DNA of 64,000 bases, from positions 1 through 64,000 of the forward strand of contig NZ_AASE01000004.1 in the NCBI RefSeq assembly GCF_000168715.1, in the 5' to 3' direction. Origin of the DNA: Chlorobium ferrooxidans DSM 13031. GTDB taxonomy: Bacteria > Bacteroidota > Chlorobiia > Chlorobiales > Chlorobiaceae. Shown one piece after another: positions 1-7,572 of the stretch. The notes under the pieces are model-generated. The model ran no database searches. It saw nothing but the letters and a program-made list of their open reading frames with translations, and was not told the DNA's origin. Every line of letters begins with the position of its first letter. Position 1 is the stretch's first letter. Both the position numbers and the translations under genes were made by a program.

Positions 1-1
1 A

Positions 2-712
2 AATCGCCCTGCTCTTGCGTCCGGGATTGTCAAGGTGCCGATGCAGCCCGGTCTGGATTTTGACACGGAGGCTATTATCCGGACGGCCCGGGATGAGGCT
101 GTTCATTTTATTGTGCTCTCTACACCAAACAATCCTACCTCCAAATCACTCGCTCTGGACGATATCCGCCTGATTGCGGAATCATGTGACGCCATTGTCC
201 TTGTTGATGAGGCCTATATCGAGTTTTCCCGTCAGCGTTCCGCTCTTGAACTGATTGATGAGCTGCCCAATGTTGTGGTGCTGCGCACCATGTCCAAAGC
301 TCTTGCTCTTGCAGGGATACGGATTGGTTTTGCGATCGCCAACCCGGCCCTGATGGCTGAGCTTGCAAAACCGAAAATCCCCTTTGCTTCCGGCAGGCTT
401 CAGGAGATCACCATCGAGCGTGTGCTTTCGAACTACTCACTGGTCACGGATGCCGTATCCTATATTCTTCATGAACGGGCCAGACTTTACAGCGAGCTTC
501 TCTCCATTGAGGGCGTTGAAACGCTTGAGAGTGATACCAATTTTCTGATCATCCGGGTTCCGGATGCCGGTACCGTTTTTCAGGCGCTTCAGAAGGAGGG
601 CATTCTGGTAAGAAATGTTTCCGGCTATCCGATGATGAAAAACTGCCTGAGATTCAATGTCGGTCTTGTTGATGAAAACCGTGCGTTAATCGAAAAACTC
701 CGTTCGATTTGA
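2..712 (+). CDS. hisC: Histidinol-phosphate aminotransferase, 3' part (5' end outside window)
   Basis: PLP-dependent aminotransferase converting imidazole-acetol phosphate to histidinol phosphate in histidine biosynthesis. About 236 C-terminal residues are visible and the frame is open to the window edge, so the gene starts upstream. The motif LVDEAY supplies the Asp and Tyr that contact PLP. TMSKALALAGIRIGF carries the Schiff-base lysine (codon 296-298), and LRFNVG near the end carries the substrate-carboxylate Arg. All are typical of the HisC subgroup of fold-type I enzymes. The next gene begins right at the stop codon, suggesting co-transcription. The family is clear; confusion with another class I/II aminotransferase is possible but less likely. 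Confidence 0.9.
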   Translation, partial: NRPALASGIVKVPMQPGLDFDTEAIIRTARDEAVHFIVLSTPNNPTSKSLALDDIRLIAESCDAIVLVDEAYIEFSRQRSALELIDELPNVVVLRTMSKALALAGIRIGFAIANPALMAELAKPKIPFASGRLQEITIERVLSNYSLVTDAVSYILHERARLYSELLSIEGVETLESDTNFLIIRVPDAGTVFQALQKEGILVRNVSGYPMMKNCLRFNVGLVDENRALIEKLRSI

Positions 713-714
713 GC

Positions 715-1257
715 ATGCAAGGGTTCAGAAAGCTGCATGGTCCGGAAATGAACCGTATGAGCCCGGAGGAGTATGCCGGAGCCCCGAAACACCCGATTTA
801 TCTGATGCTGCACAATATCCGCAGTATGTGGAATGTCGGCTCAATGTTCCGCACAGCTGATGCCGCCGGAATTGAAAAGATGATTCTTTCGGGTTATACA
901 GCGACACCGCCGAGAAAAGAGATTGATAAAACCGCACTTGGAGCCCAGGATAGTGTTGCCTGGGAGTATCATGCCGATCCGCTTGTGGCGCTTTCGGCAT
1001 TGAAACGTGCAGGAGTGAAGATCTGCGGTCTTGAGATTACGGAAGGAAGCCGTCCCTACAGTGCGCTCACTCCCGGTGATTTTCCGCTCTGCCTTGTTGT
1101 GGGTAATGAGGTTGACGGCCTTGAAAACGAGCTGCTTGAGCTCTGTGATGAGGTTCTCGAGATTCCGCAGTACGGTACCAAGCATTCGCTTAACGTAGCT
1201 GTGGCATCAGGGATAGCTCTGTTTGAGTTTGTTCGTGTCATGCGGAGCGGAGTGTAA
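715..1257 (+). CDS. SpoU/TrmH-family RNA 2'-O-methyltransferase
   Basis: Predicted SAM-dependent 2'-O-ribose methyltransferase of the SPOUT (trefoil-knot) superfamily, acting on tRNA or rRNA. From the ATG at 715 it is 180 residues, the catalytic domain only. All three SpoU motifs are present: motif 1 at residues 34-50 (N34 and R46), motif 2 LVVGNE at 127-132, motif 3 IPQYGTKHSLNVAVA at 150-164. There is no N-terminal RNA-binding domain, as in TrmL-like short members. A TTG at 709 overlaps the hisC stop codon and could start the protein two residues earlier. Neither start has a clear Shine-Dalgarno, so translation may be coupled to hisC. The exact RNA target cannot be told from sequence. Confidence 0.88.
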   Translation: MQGFRKLHGPEMNRMSPEEYAGAPKHPIYLMLHNIRSMWNVGSMFRTADAAGIEKMILSGYTATPPRKEIDKTALGAQDSVAWEYHADPLVALSALKRAGVKICGLEITEGSRPYSALTPGDFPLCLVVGNEVDGLENELLELCDEVLEIPQYGTKHSLNVAVASGIALFEFVRVMRSGV

Positions 1258-1320
1258 CTTTTAAACGGGTACCCTTGTTCTGTTTCTTTCGAGGCGGCAA
1301 TGTTTTAACACGGTTTCTCC

Positions 1321-2151
1321 ATGCTTCATTACAAGACATACGAGTTGGATGATCCCGATGCATCATGGGTGGTGTTTGTCCACGGAGCCGGCGGGAGTTC
1401 TTCGATATGGTTCTTGCAGATCAAGGAGTTTATACGCTATTTCAATGTCCTGCTGGTTGACCTTCGGGGTCACGGCAGGTCGAAAGGGATGCTGCCTCAC
1501 AAGGAGGAGCGCCATTATGATTTTGAGGATATCACCCGTGACATCATCGAAGTGCTCGACTCGCTCAATATCCGTAAAGCCCACTTCATCGGTATCTCGC
1601 TCGGCACCATTCTTATCCGCAATCTCAGTGAAATAGCTCCGGAGCGCGTAACCTCAATGGTTTTGGGTGGGGCAATTCTCCGGCTCAATATCCGGGCAAG
1701 GGTACTGGTTGCCCTCGGCAATATGTTCAAGCGGGTAGTGCCCTATATGTGGCTCTATCGTTTTTTTGCATGGATCATCATGCCGAGCCCGCGCCATAAA
1801 AAGTCGAGGCTTCTCTTTGTCAATGAAGCCAAAAAGGTGGCGCAGAAAGAGTTCATGCGCTGGTTCAGGCTGACCAATGAAATAACGCCGCTCCTGAAAT
1901 ATTTTGAGGAGAAGGATACCGGAATTCCGACGCTCTACCTGATGGGCGATGAGGATCACATGTTTCTGCCCGCTGTACGCTACATCATTACGCGACACAC
2001 CAATTCATGGCTTGAGGTGATCGGTAATTCCGGTCATGTCTGCAATGTCGATCAACCGGCCGAGTTCAACAGCCGGGCGATACTGTTTTTGAAAAAAATA
2101 TCTTCGGGTATTCTGCCTCAACCGGCGGTGCTTCAATGTGCCTCCTCCTGA
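1321..2151 (+). CDS. Alpha/beta-fold hydrolase
   Basis: 276-residue cytoplasmic alpha/beta hydrolase of unknown substrate. HGAGGSS at 21-27 forms the oxyanion-hole loop and GISLG at 91-95 is the nucleophile elbow (S93). The acid is D210 or D212 (GDEDH), and H239 in NSGHVCNVDQP completes the triad. Between the elbow and the acid lies a helical lid (about 125-195) rich in Arg, Lys and aromatic residues. The gene lies 63 bp behind the RNA methyltransferase on the same strand. No signal peptide or membrane segment is seen. An esterase, lipase or C-C hydrolase role are all possible; the fold assignment is firm and the substrate is open. Confidence 0.85.
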   Translation: MLHYKTYELDDPDASWVVFVHGAGGSSSIWFLQIKEFIRYFNVLLVDLRGHGRSKGMLPHKEERHYDFEDITRDIIEVLDSLNIRKAHFIGISLGTILIRNLSEIAPERVTSMVLGGAILRLNIRARVLVALGNMFKRVVPYMWLYRFFAWIIMPSPRHKKSRLLFVNEAKKVAQKEFMRWFRLTNEITPLLKYFEEKDTGIPTLYLMGDEDHMFLPAVRYIITRHTNSWLEVIGNSGHVCNVDQPAEFNSRAILFLKKISSGILPQPAVLQCASS

Positions 2152-2156
2152 AGGAG

Positions 2157-2729
2157 CTATAGTGCCGGCTTGTTGAAGTGGTTCATGGCATGATTGATAC
2201 CGTTCACGGCGAAATCAAGCGCGGCATCCCGGCATACCGGAAGCACACCCGCCATAACCGAACGCTCCTCTTCACTGAATTTTCCAAGCACGAACGACGA
2301 AAAAGAGCCCAGAGGCTGATCCTGAGGTTTGATGCCTATTCGCAGACGTGCAAACTCATCACTTCCAAGAGATTCGATAATATGTTTCAGGCCATTCTGT
2401 CCACCCGCTGATCCTTTGGACCGAAGGCGTATTGATCCTGCCGGGAGATTCAGATCATCACAGATCACCAGGATGTCGCTCGCTGCGATTTTATAGAAAT
2501 TCATGGCAGCGACAACCGCGTGGCCGGAGAGATTCATGTAGGTCATCGGTTTGATAAGGATGACCTGCTCTTTTTCATGCCGGATTTTAGCCGCAAGGTA
2601 TTTGCCTTTACCGGCAGAGAATCCTTCCTGAAAAAAATCAGCGATTTTTTCCACAGCTTCAAAGCCGATATTATGGCGGGTTCCTGTGTAGCGGGATTCA
2701 GGATTTCCAAGACCGGCAACAAGTTTCAT
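2157..2729 (-). CDS. pth: Peptidyl-tRNA hydrolase
   Basis: Releases peptidyl-tRNAs dropped by the ribosome by cleaving the ester between peptide and tRNA. From the ATG at 2729 the product is 190 residues, the usual Pth length. The reading frame is open 37 codons further upstream, but that stretch does not resemble the family, which begins MKLVAGLGNP. Active-site residues match E. coli Pth: N9 (LGNP), catalytic H19 (TRHNIGFE), N66 (TYMNLSG), D91 (CDDLNLP) and N112 (GGQNGLK). It is transcribed convergently with the hydrolase gene and divergently from hppA. Assignment is firm. Confidence 0.95.
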   Translation of the reverse strand: MKLVAGLGNPESRYTGTRHNIGFEAVEKIADFFQEGFSAGKGKYLAAKIRHEKEQVILIKPMTYMNLSGHAVVAAMNFYKIAASDILVICDDLNLPAGSIRLRSKGSAGGQNGLKHIIESLGSDEFARLRIGIKPQDQPLGSFSSFVLGKFSEEERSVMAGVLPVCRDAALDFAVNGINHAMNHFNKPAL

Positions 2730-2959
2730 GGCGAAGAAGCGTAAATCGGTAAATGATTTTGGTTTACAATTGGACAATATGCCAATTGCCGACGGAATGA
2801 ATATAAGAGAGGCCGGGCAGAATCTGTAATAACCGATCATTTTTTGAGCCGGAAACGGAGAGAATTCGGGAAGATCAAAAATAGCGGTGAAGAGCTAAGA
2901 AGTTCTGCGAAAAGGTATTGAGATTCATGAAAAAAGTTGCAATTTACGTAATCCTGTTT

Positions 2960-2988
2960 TTGACAGGCCGTTATCGAGTTGACATGAT
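2960..2988 (+). promoter_or_regulatory. Candidate sigma-70-type promoter for hppA
   Basis: TTGACA at 2960-2965, a 17-bp spacer, and CATGAT at 2983-2988 lie about 38 bp before the hppA start. The -35 matches the E. coli consensus fully and the -10 matches four of six. This is a sequence match only; promoter rules in this lineage may differ. Confidence 0.35.
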
Positions 2989-3026
2989 TTTGCTGAGAAC
3001 ATTCTTTCTTTGAATCAAGAATAACA

Positions 3027-5531
3027 GTGAAAAACAGTGCAATGAAAAAACCTTTGAACGTAACATGGTTGGCCAGAGCCGGATCGGTTCTGGGAGGTCT
3101 CGGGCTTTTGCTGCAGTCGCAGGTTGCGCATGCAAGCGAGGCTGATCTGGTATTGCCGGATCTCCATTCGGTATCATTTCTGGGTGGCATACCCGGAGAC
3201 ACGCTTTTATTATGGGGGCTTGCCATCTGCCTGTTCGGCATGCTCTTTGGTGTGGTACAGTATATGGGCATCCGCAATCTGCCTGTTCACAGTGCCATGA
3301 AGGAGATCAGTGAGCTGATCTATGCTACCTGTAAAACCTACCTGATAACGCAGGGCAAGTTTATTCTTGTTCTCTGGGTTCTCATCGGCGCAATTATTGT
3401 TGCTTACTTCGGCTGGCTTCGTAATCTGGAAACCATAAAGGTTATTTCCATTCTTGCGGCAAGTCTTATCGGTATCCTCGGAAGCTATACGGTTGCCTGG
3501 TTCGGCATGAGGATCAACACCTTTGCCAACTCAAGAACCGCATTTGCAAGTCTTGGCGGAAAACCCTTTCCGACCTATGCCATTCCGCTCAGAGCCGGCA
3601 TGAGTATCGGTATGCTGCTTATCAGCATCGAGCTTTTCGTTATGCTCTGCATCCTTCTCTTTGTGCCTGCTGACTTTGCCGGACCATGCTTTATCGGCTT
3701 TGCTATCGGTGAGTCTCTCGGCGCTTCAGTGCTCCGTATTGCCGGCGGTATCTTTACCAAGATTGCCGACATCGGTTCCGACCTCATGAAGATTGTTTTC
3801 AAGATCAAGGAGGATGATGCCCGTAACCCCGGCGTTATTGCCGACTGTGCCGGTGACAATGCCGGTGACAATGCCGGTGACTCGGTCGGACCTACGGCTG
3901 ACGGTTTTGAAACCTACGGTGTTACCGGTGTTGCCCTGATCTCCTTTATCCTGCTCGCTATCAAGGCTCCTGAAATCCAGATCATGCTGCTTGTATGGAT
4001 TTTTGCCATGCGCCTTGTCATGATTCTGGCCAGTGCCGTATCCTACTGGGTCAATGCGGCCTATGCCAAGATGAAGTACAGCAATGCTGACGAGATGAAC
4101 TTCGAGAAACCGCTCATCACGCTTGTCTGGCTTACCTCTATTGTTTCGATCGTGCTTACCTATATCGCTTCGTACTACCTGATCCGCACGCTTGGTGACG
4201 GTACCATGTGGTGGAAGCTTGCTTCGATTATCACCTGCGGAACAATTGCCGGTGCTCTTATTCCTGAACTGGTCAACCGCTTTACCTCAACCGAGTGTGC
4301 CCATGTACGCAACGTTGTGCAGTGCACCAAAGAGGGCGGAGCCGCTTTAAACATTCTCTCCGGTCTTGTTGCCGGTAACTTCAGTGCCTACTGGATGGGT
4401 CTTGCCATTGTGGGTCTTATGGCAGGTGCCTATGGCCTCAGCACGCTTGGAATCACGACTCTGGGTCTGACGCCTGAGCTGATTGCCGCACAGGGAATCC
4501 TTACGGTCGGGCTTGACAATGTTATCATGCTTGCTCCTTCCGTCTTTGCTTTTGGACTTGTGGCGTTCGGCTTCCTGAGCATGGGTCCAGTGACCATTGC
4601 TGTTGACTCCTACGGTCCGGTTACCGATAACGCACAGTCGGTCTATGAGCTTTCTCTGATCGAAAACGTTTCGGCAAAAGAGATTGAGAGCGAGTTCGGC
4701 TTCCAGCCTGACTTTACCAATGCAAAACGCTACCTTGAAGCCAACGACGGCGCAGGCAATACCTTCAAGGCAACGGCCAAGCCGGTGCTTATCGGTACGG
4801 CTGTAGTGGGTTCAACGACCATGATTTTCTCGATTATCATGATCCTTACCAACGGTCTTGCCGATGTCAGCTCCATTGCGAAGCTCTCCATTCTCTCTCC
4901 TCCGTTCCTGCTCGGCCTCATGATGGGCGGTGCGGTGATCTACTGGTTTACCGGTGCATCCATCAATGCGGTAACTACCGGAGCCTACTATGCGGTTGAA
5001 TTCATCAAGCAGAACATCAAGCTGGATAGTGGCGCAGAAAAGGCTTCAATTGAGGACAGCAAGAAGGTTGTGGAGATCTGCACGAAGTTTGCGCAGAAAG
5101 GTATGCTTAACATCTTTCTGACCGTATTCTTTACAACACTGGCCTTTGCCTGTCTTGACTCCTTCTTCTTTATCGGTTACCTGATCTCCATTGCTCTCTT
5201 TGGTCTCTACCAGGCTATCTTTATGGCCAATGCCGGTGGCGCCTGGGACAATGCCAAGAAGCTTGTTGAAACCGAGCTCAACGCCAAAGGCACCGAACTG
5301 CATGATGCCTCGATTGTCGGTGATACGGTCGGCGATCCGTTCAAGGACACCTCTTCGGTTGCCCTGAACCCGATCATCAAGTTCACCACACTGTTCGGTC
5401 TGCTTGCCATCGAACTCGCCATTGAACTGCCTCCGCAGCTGGCGCTGACCCTGGCAGCAATCTTCTTTGCCCTTTCGCTGATTTTTGTTCACCGTTCCTT
5501 CTTCTCCATGAGGATCAAGGTTGACGAATAG
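3027..5531 (+). CDS. hppA: Membrane-bound proton-translocating pyrophosphatase
   Basis: Integral membrane enzyme that couples pyrophosphate hydrolysis to ion pumping. 834 residues with some 16 hydrophobic helices and a signal-like N-terminus. The active-site Asp cluster is at 273-285 (D273, D277, D281, D285) and the second conserved segment GDTVGDPFKD is at 765-774. K581 in NTFKATAK is the Lys that marks potassium-independent enzymes. The pattern DNAGDNAGDS around the first cluster departs from the canonical DNVGDNVGDC. That fits the divergent, sodium-inhibited H+-pumping subfamily reported from Chlorobium limicola, so pumping of H+ rather than Na+ is inferred. The start is GTG at 3027, with ATG at 3042 as an alternative; neither has a Shine-Dalgarno. 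It is monocistronic, with its own terminator. Confidence 0.93.
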   Translation: MKNSAMKKPLNVTWLARAGSVLGGLGLLLQSQVAHASEADLVLPDLHSVSFLGGIPGDTLLLWGLAICLFGMLFGVVQYMGIRNLPVHSAMKEISELIYATCKTYLITQGKFILVLWVLIGAIIVAYFGWLRNLETIKVISILAASLIGILGSYTVAWFGMRINTFANSRTAFASLGGKPFPTYAIPLRAGMSIGMLLISIELFVMLCILLFVPADFAGPCFIGFAIGESLGASVLRIAGGIFTKIADIGSDLMKIVFKIKEDDARNPGVIADCAGDNAGDNAGDSVGPTADGFETYGVTGVALISFILLAIKAPEIQIMLLVWIFAMRLVMILASAVSYWVNAAYAKMKYSNADEMNFEKPLITLVWLTSIVSIVLTYIASYYLIRTLGDGTMWWKLASIITCGTIAGALIPELVNRFTSTECAHVRNVVQCTKEGGAALNILSGLVAGNFSAYWMGLAIVGLMAGAYGLSTLGITTLGLTPELIAAQGILTVGLDNVIMLAPSVFAFGLVAFGFLSMGPVTIAVDSYGPVTDNAQSVYELSLIENVSAKEIESEFGFQPDFTNAKRYLEANDGAGNTFKATAKPVLIGTAVVGSTTMIFSIIMILTNGLADVSSIAKLSILSPPFLLGLMMGGAVIYWFTGASINAVTTGAYYAVEFIKQNIKLDSGAEKASIEDSKKVVEICTKFAQKGMLNIFLTVFFTTLAFACLDSFFFIGYLISIALFGLYQAIFMANAGGAWDNAKKLVETELNAKGTELHDASIVGDTVGDPFKDTSSVALNPIIKFTTLFGLLAIELAIELPPQLALTLAAIFFALSLIFVHRSFFSMRIKVDE

Positions 5532-5550
5532 TAAGACCAGCCTTTTCGAC

Positions 5551-5590
5551 ACAACAACAAAAGCCGCAGTGATGCGGCTTTTGTTGTTGT
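5551..5590. terminator. Rho-independent terminator after hppA
   Basis: Perfect inverted repeat with 18-bp arms (5551-5568 and 5573-5590) and a GTGA loop. The GC core AAGCCGCA/TGCGGCTT is flanked by A-rich and T-rich sides. It sits between convergent hppA and mreB and could serve both strands. Confidence 0.85.
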
Positions 5591-5650
5591 ATGCGGTAAT
5601 TGCGGAAATGAATGCCTTGTGAAAAAATGGCTCAGGAGAGGAGGCTTGCC

Positions 5651-6703
5651 TTATCCCGGGATTCTCAGCGCATAGCGTTTGCTCGAATGGAGTACCGGTC
5701 GGTATTTTTCGATATTTTCAAGGATTTCACCAGTTCCCCTTGCTACAGCGGTCAGGGGATCATCGGTGATATGGACGGCAAGTTTGGTCTCTTCGTAGAT
5801 TTTCTTGTCAATACCCTTGATGAGAGCTCCTCCTCCAGCAAGGAAAATGCCGCGATCAAGAATGTCCACCGAGAGTTCCGGTTTTACGACCAGCATCTCA
5901 AGGGTTTTTTTTATCGATGTAATGATCTGGCCGATCGGGGTGGCAATGGCCTCCCTGATGGTTACTGAATCGACTTTCATTGCTTCGGGAAGCCCGGATT
6001 TGATGTTGACCGCCTTTACGGTCATGGTCATTTCTGTGTCGAGCTTGTAGGCCGAGCCGATCTGCATTTTTATCTCTTCAACGGTACGTTCACCGATGGA
6101 CATGTTGTATGTCTTCCGGAAGTGCCGGATAATCGAGTTTGTTATATCAGTTCCGGCAACCCGCAGAGACTCTCCGGATGCAATACCTCCAAGTGAAATA
6201 ACGGCGATATCTGTTGTGCCGCCACCGATATCGACAATCATGTTTCCTCTTGCCTCATTGAACTCAAGTCCAATGCCGATGGCAGCGGCTATCGGTTCCG
6301 ATACCAGATAGATCTCTTTGGCTCCTATATGCTCGGCGGCATCATGTACGGCTCTTTTTTCAACCTCGGTGATTCCTGACGGAATGCCGATAACCATTCG
6401 GCGGATACCCAGCGAGAAGCGGCTCCTTGTTTTTTTGATCAAACCCTTTATCAGCTCCTCCGTTGCTTCATAGTCGGCAATAACCCCATTGGCCAGAGGC
6501 CGGATGGTGATGATGCCGGGATGGGTTCTTTCATGCATGAGAAGAGCTTCATTGCCGATGGCAACAACCTTTCCTGAATTGCGTTCGCGGGCAACTATTG
6601 ACGGCTCATTTAACACAACGCCCTCGTTGCGTATATATATCAATGTATTTGCTGTTCCAAGATCAATAGCGATATCCCTGAACAGGTTGCTGAAAAAACT
6701 CAT
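5651..6703 (-). CDS. mreB: Rod shape-determining actin homologue MreB
   Basis: Bacterial actin that polymerises under the inner membrane and guides lateral cell-wall synthesis. 350 residues, the full family length. The ATP-binding signatures are in order: phosphate-1 loop DLGTAN from D14, phosphate-2 loop VDIGGGTTDIAV around residue 160, adenosine motif FLAGGGALIKG near 290. The N-terminus MSFFSNLFRD resembles the membrane-binding amphipathic start of MreB. No mreC or mreD follows; hppA is convergent downstream. The start codon has no Shine-Dalgarno and overlaps the stop of a short upstream ORF as ATGA, which suggests translational coupling (see 6700-6783). Confidence 0.96.
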   Translation of the reverse strand: MSFFSNLFRDIAIDLGTANTLIYIRNEGVVLNEPSIVARERNSGKVVAIGNEALLMHERTHPGIITIRPLANGVIADYEATEELIKGLIKKTRSRFSLGIRRMVIGIPSGITEVEKRAVHDAAEHIGAKEIYLVSEPIAAAIGIGLEFNEARGNMIVDIGGGTTDIAVISLGGIASGESLRVAGTDITNSIIRHFRKTYNMSIGERTVEEIKMQIGSAYKLDTEMTMTVKAVNIKSGLPEAMKVDSVTIREAIATPIGQIITSIKKTLEMLVVKPELSVDILDRGIFLAGGGALIKGIDKKIYEETKLAVHITDDPLTAVARGTGEILENIEKYRPVLHSSKRYALRIPG

Positions 6704-6783
6704 GTTATGATGGTTCTGTGTAATCTCATGGGGGTCGCTGTAGCTTGTGAAACCGGGTTTTGTTTCCCTCTGGAAAATACCAT
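6700..6783 (-). CDS. Possible 27-residue leader ORF coupled to mreB
   Basis: On the minus strand an ATG at 6783 is preceded by the strong Shine-Dalgarno GGAAGGAG, six bases away. It opens a 27-codon frame whose TGA overlaps the mreB start as ATGA. The peptide begins MVFSRGKQNPVSQ, is basic (two Lys, four or so Arg/His) and has no hydrophobic segment. mreB itself lacks a ribosome-binding site, so ribosomes reading this ORF would be delivered to it. The arrangement is seen directly; that the peptide is made, and whether it has any function beyond coupling, is inference. Chance occurrence of a good Shine-Dalgarno plus an exact ATGA overlap is possible. Confidence 0.5.
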   Translation of the reverse strand: MVFSRGKQNPVSQATATPMRLHRTIIT

Positions 6784-7113
6784 TGATCTCTCCTTCCAGG
6801 TTATGATCAGCGGTGCCACTTTTCTGAATGCGTCAAGTTACACAATGCTTTAGCTCACTCCCAAAAAAAATCACAGGAACACTCTCAATGGAGTAGCAAA
6901 TTTTTTTGACCGAAGTAAAGGTGTTCAGAAATCAGGGGGAAATGCAGTTGATTCTGTTTATGTTTACCCAGAGACAAAGAGGATGTTCCGGTTGCCGTAC
7001 GGCAGGATATATGCACGCTTTTTGTATACGTTATATATTTGTTTGCTTGTACTTGCGGGCGGCTCTTTTTGATTTCACCTGATCACCATTACCGTCAGAA
7101 TGGATGAATACCT
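6784..7113. other. Divergent intergenic region mreB/umuD with a 12-bp palindrome
   Basis: 330 bases between the two divergent units, with no credible gene on either strand. TGCCGTACGGCA at 6993-7004 is a perfect palindrome about 110 bp before umuD and is a possible operator. Neither an E. coli-type LexA box (CTG-N10-CAG with an AT core) nor a Gram-positive Cheo box is evident. AT-rich stretches at 7020-7045 may hold the umuD promoter. Confidence 0.4.
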
Positions 7114-7566
7114 ATGAAACTGACCAGAATATATCAGAGTCGTGTGATTGACTTTTACTCGCCGGATCTTTCGACCGAACTGCGGCTTCCGTTTGCCGAA
7201 ACCGGGGTCTCAGCCGGGTTTCCCTCTCCGGCTGATGATTATATGGAGCTCAGCCTTGATCTCAACAAGGCTCTTGTCCGCCATCCGGCCGCCACCTTTT
7301 ATGCCAGGGTAAAGGGTTCCTCCATGATTGATGCCGGGATTCTGGAAGGAGATATTCTGGTGATCGACAAATCACTGGACCCGAAGGATGGCGATATTGC
7401 CATCTGTTTTCTGGACGGTGAGTTTACGGTCAAGCGGATTATGCAGCATGCTGACGGGCTTCTCCTGATGCCGGCCAACGAGGAGTTCACTCCGATCCGG
7501 ATCACGGAGGAGAATGATTTTCTGGTATGGGGTGTTGTAACCTATATCATCCACAAGGCCAGGTAG
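7114..7566 (+). CDS. umuD: SOS mutagenesis protein UmuD (LexA-like autoprotease)
   Basis: 150 residues, S24/LexA-type peptidase that, once self-cleaved under RecA, joins UmuC to form the translesion polymerase Pol V. The cleavage site is A34-G35 in GVSAGFPSP. The catalytic pair is S70 in VKGSSMIDAGI and K107 in FTVKRI, both in the expected spacing for UmuD. There is no DNA-binding domain, which separates it from LexA. umuC starts 6 bp downstream. Expression under DNA damage is expected from the family, but no standard LexA box was recognised upstream. Confidence 0.93.
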   Translation: MKLTRIYQSRVIDFYSPDLSTELRLPFAETGVSAGFPSPADDYMELSLDLNKALVRHPAATFYARVKGSSMIDAGILEGDILVIDKSLDPKDGDIAICFLDGEFTVKRIMQHADGLLLMPANEEFTPIRITEENDFLVWGVVTYIIHKAR

Positions 7567-7572
7567 AGCGTC

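Noticed and set aside
2730-2840. 37-codon upstream extension of pth
   Set aside because: The family starts at MKLVAGLGNP; the extension is unlike Pth and overlaps the hppA promoter region.
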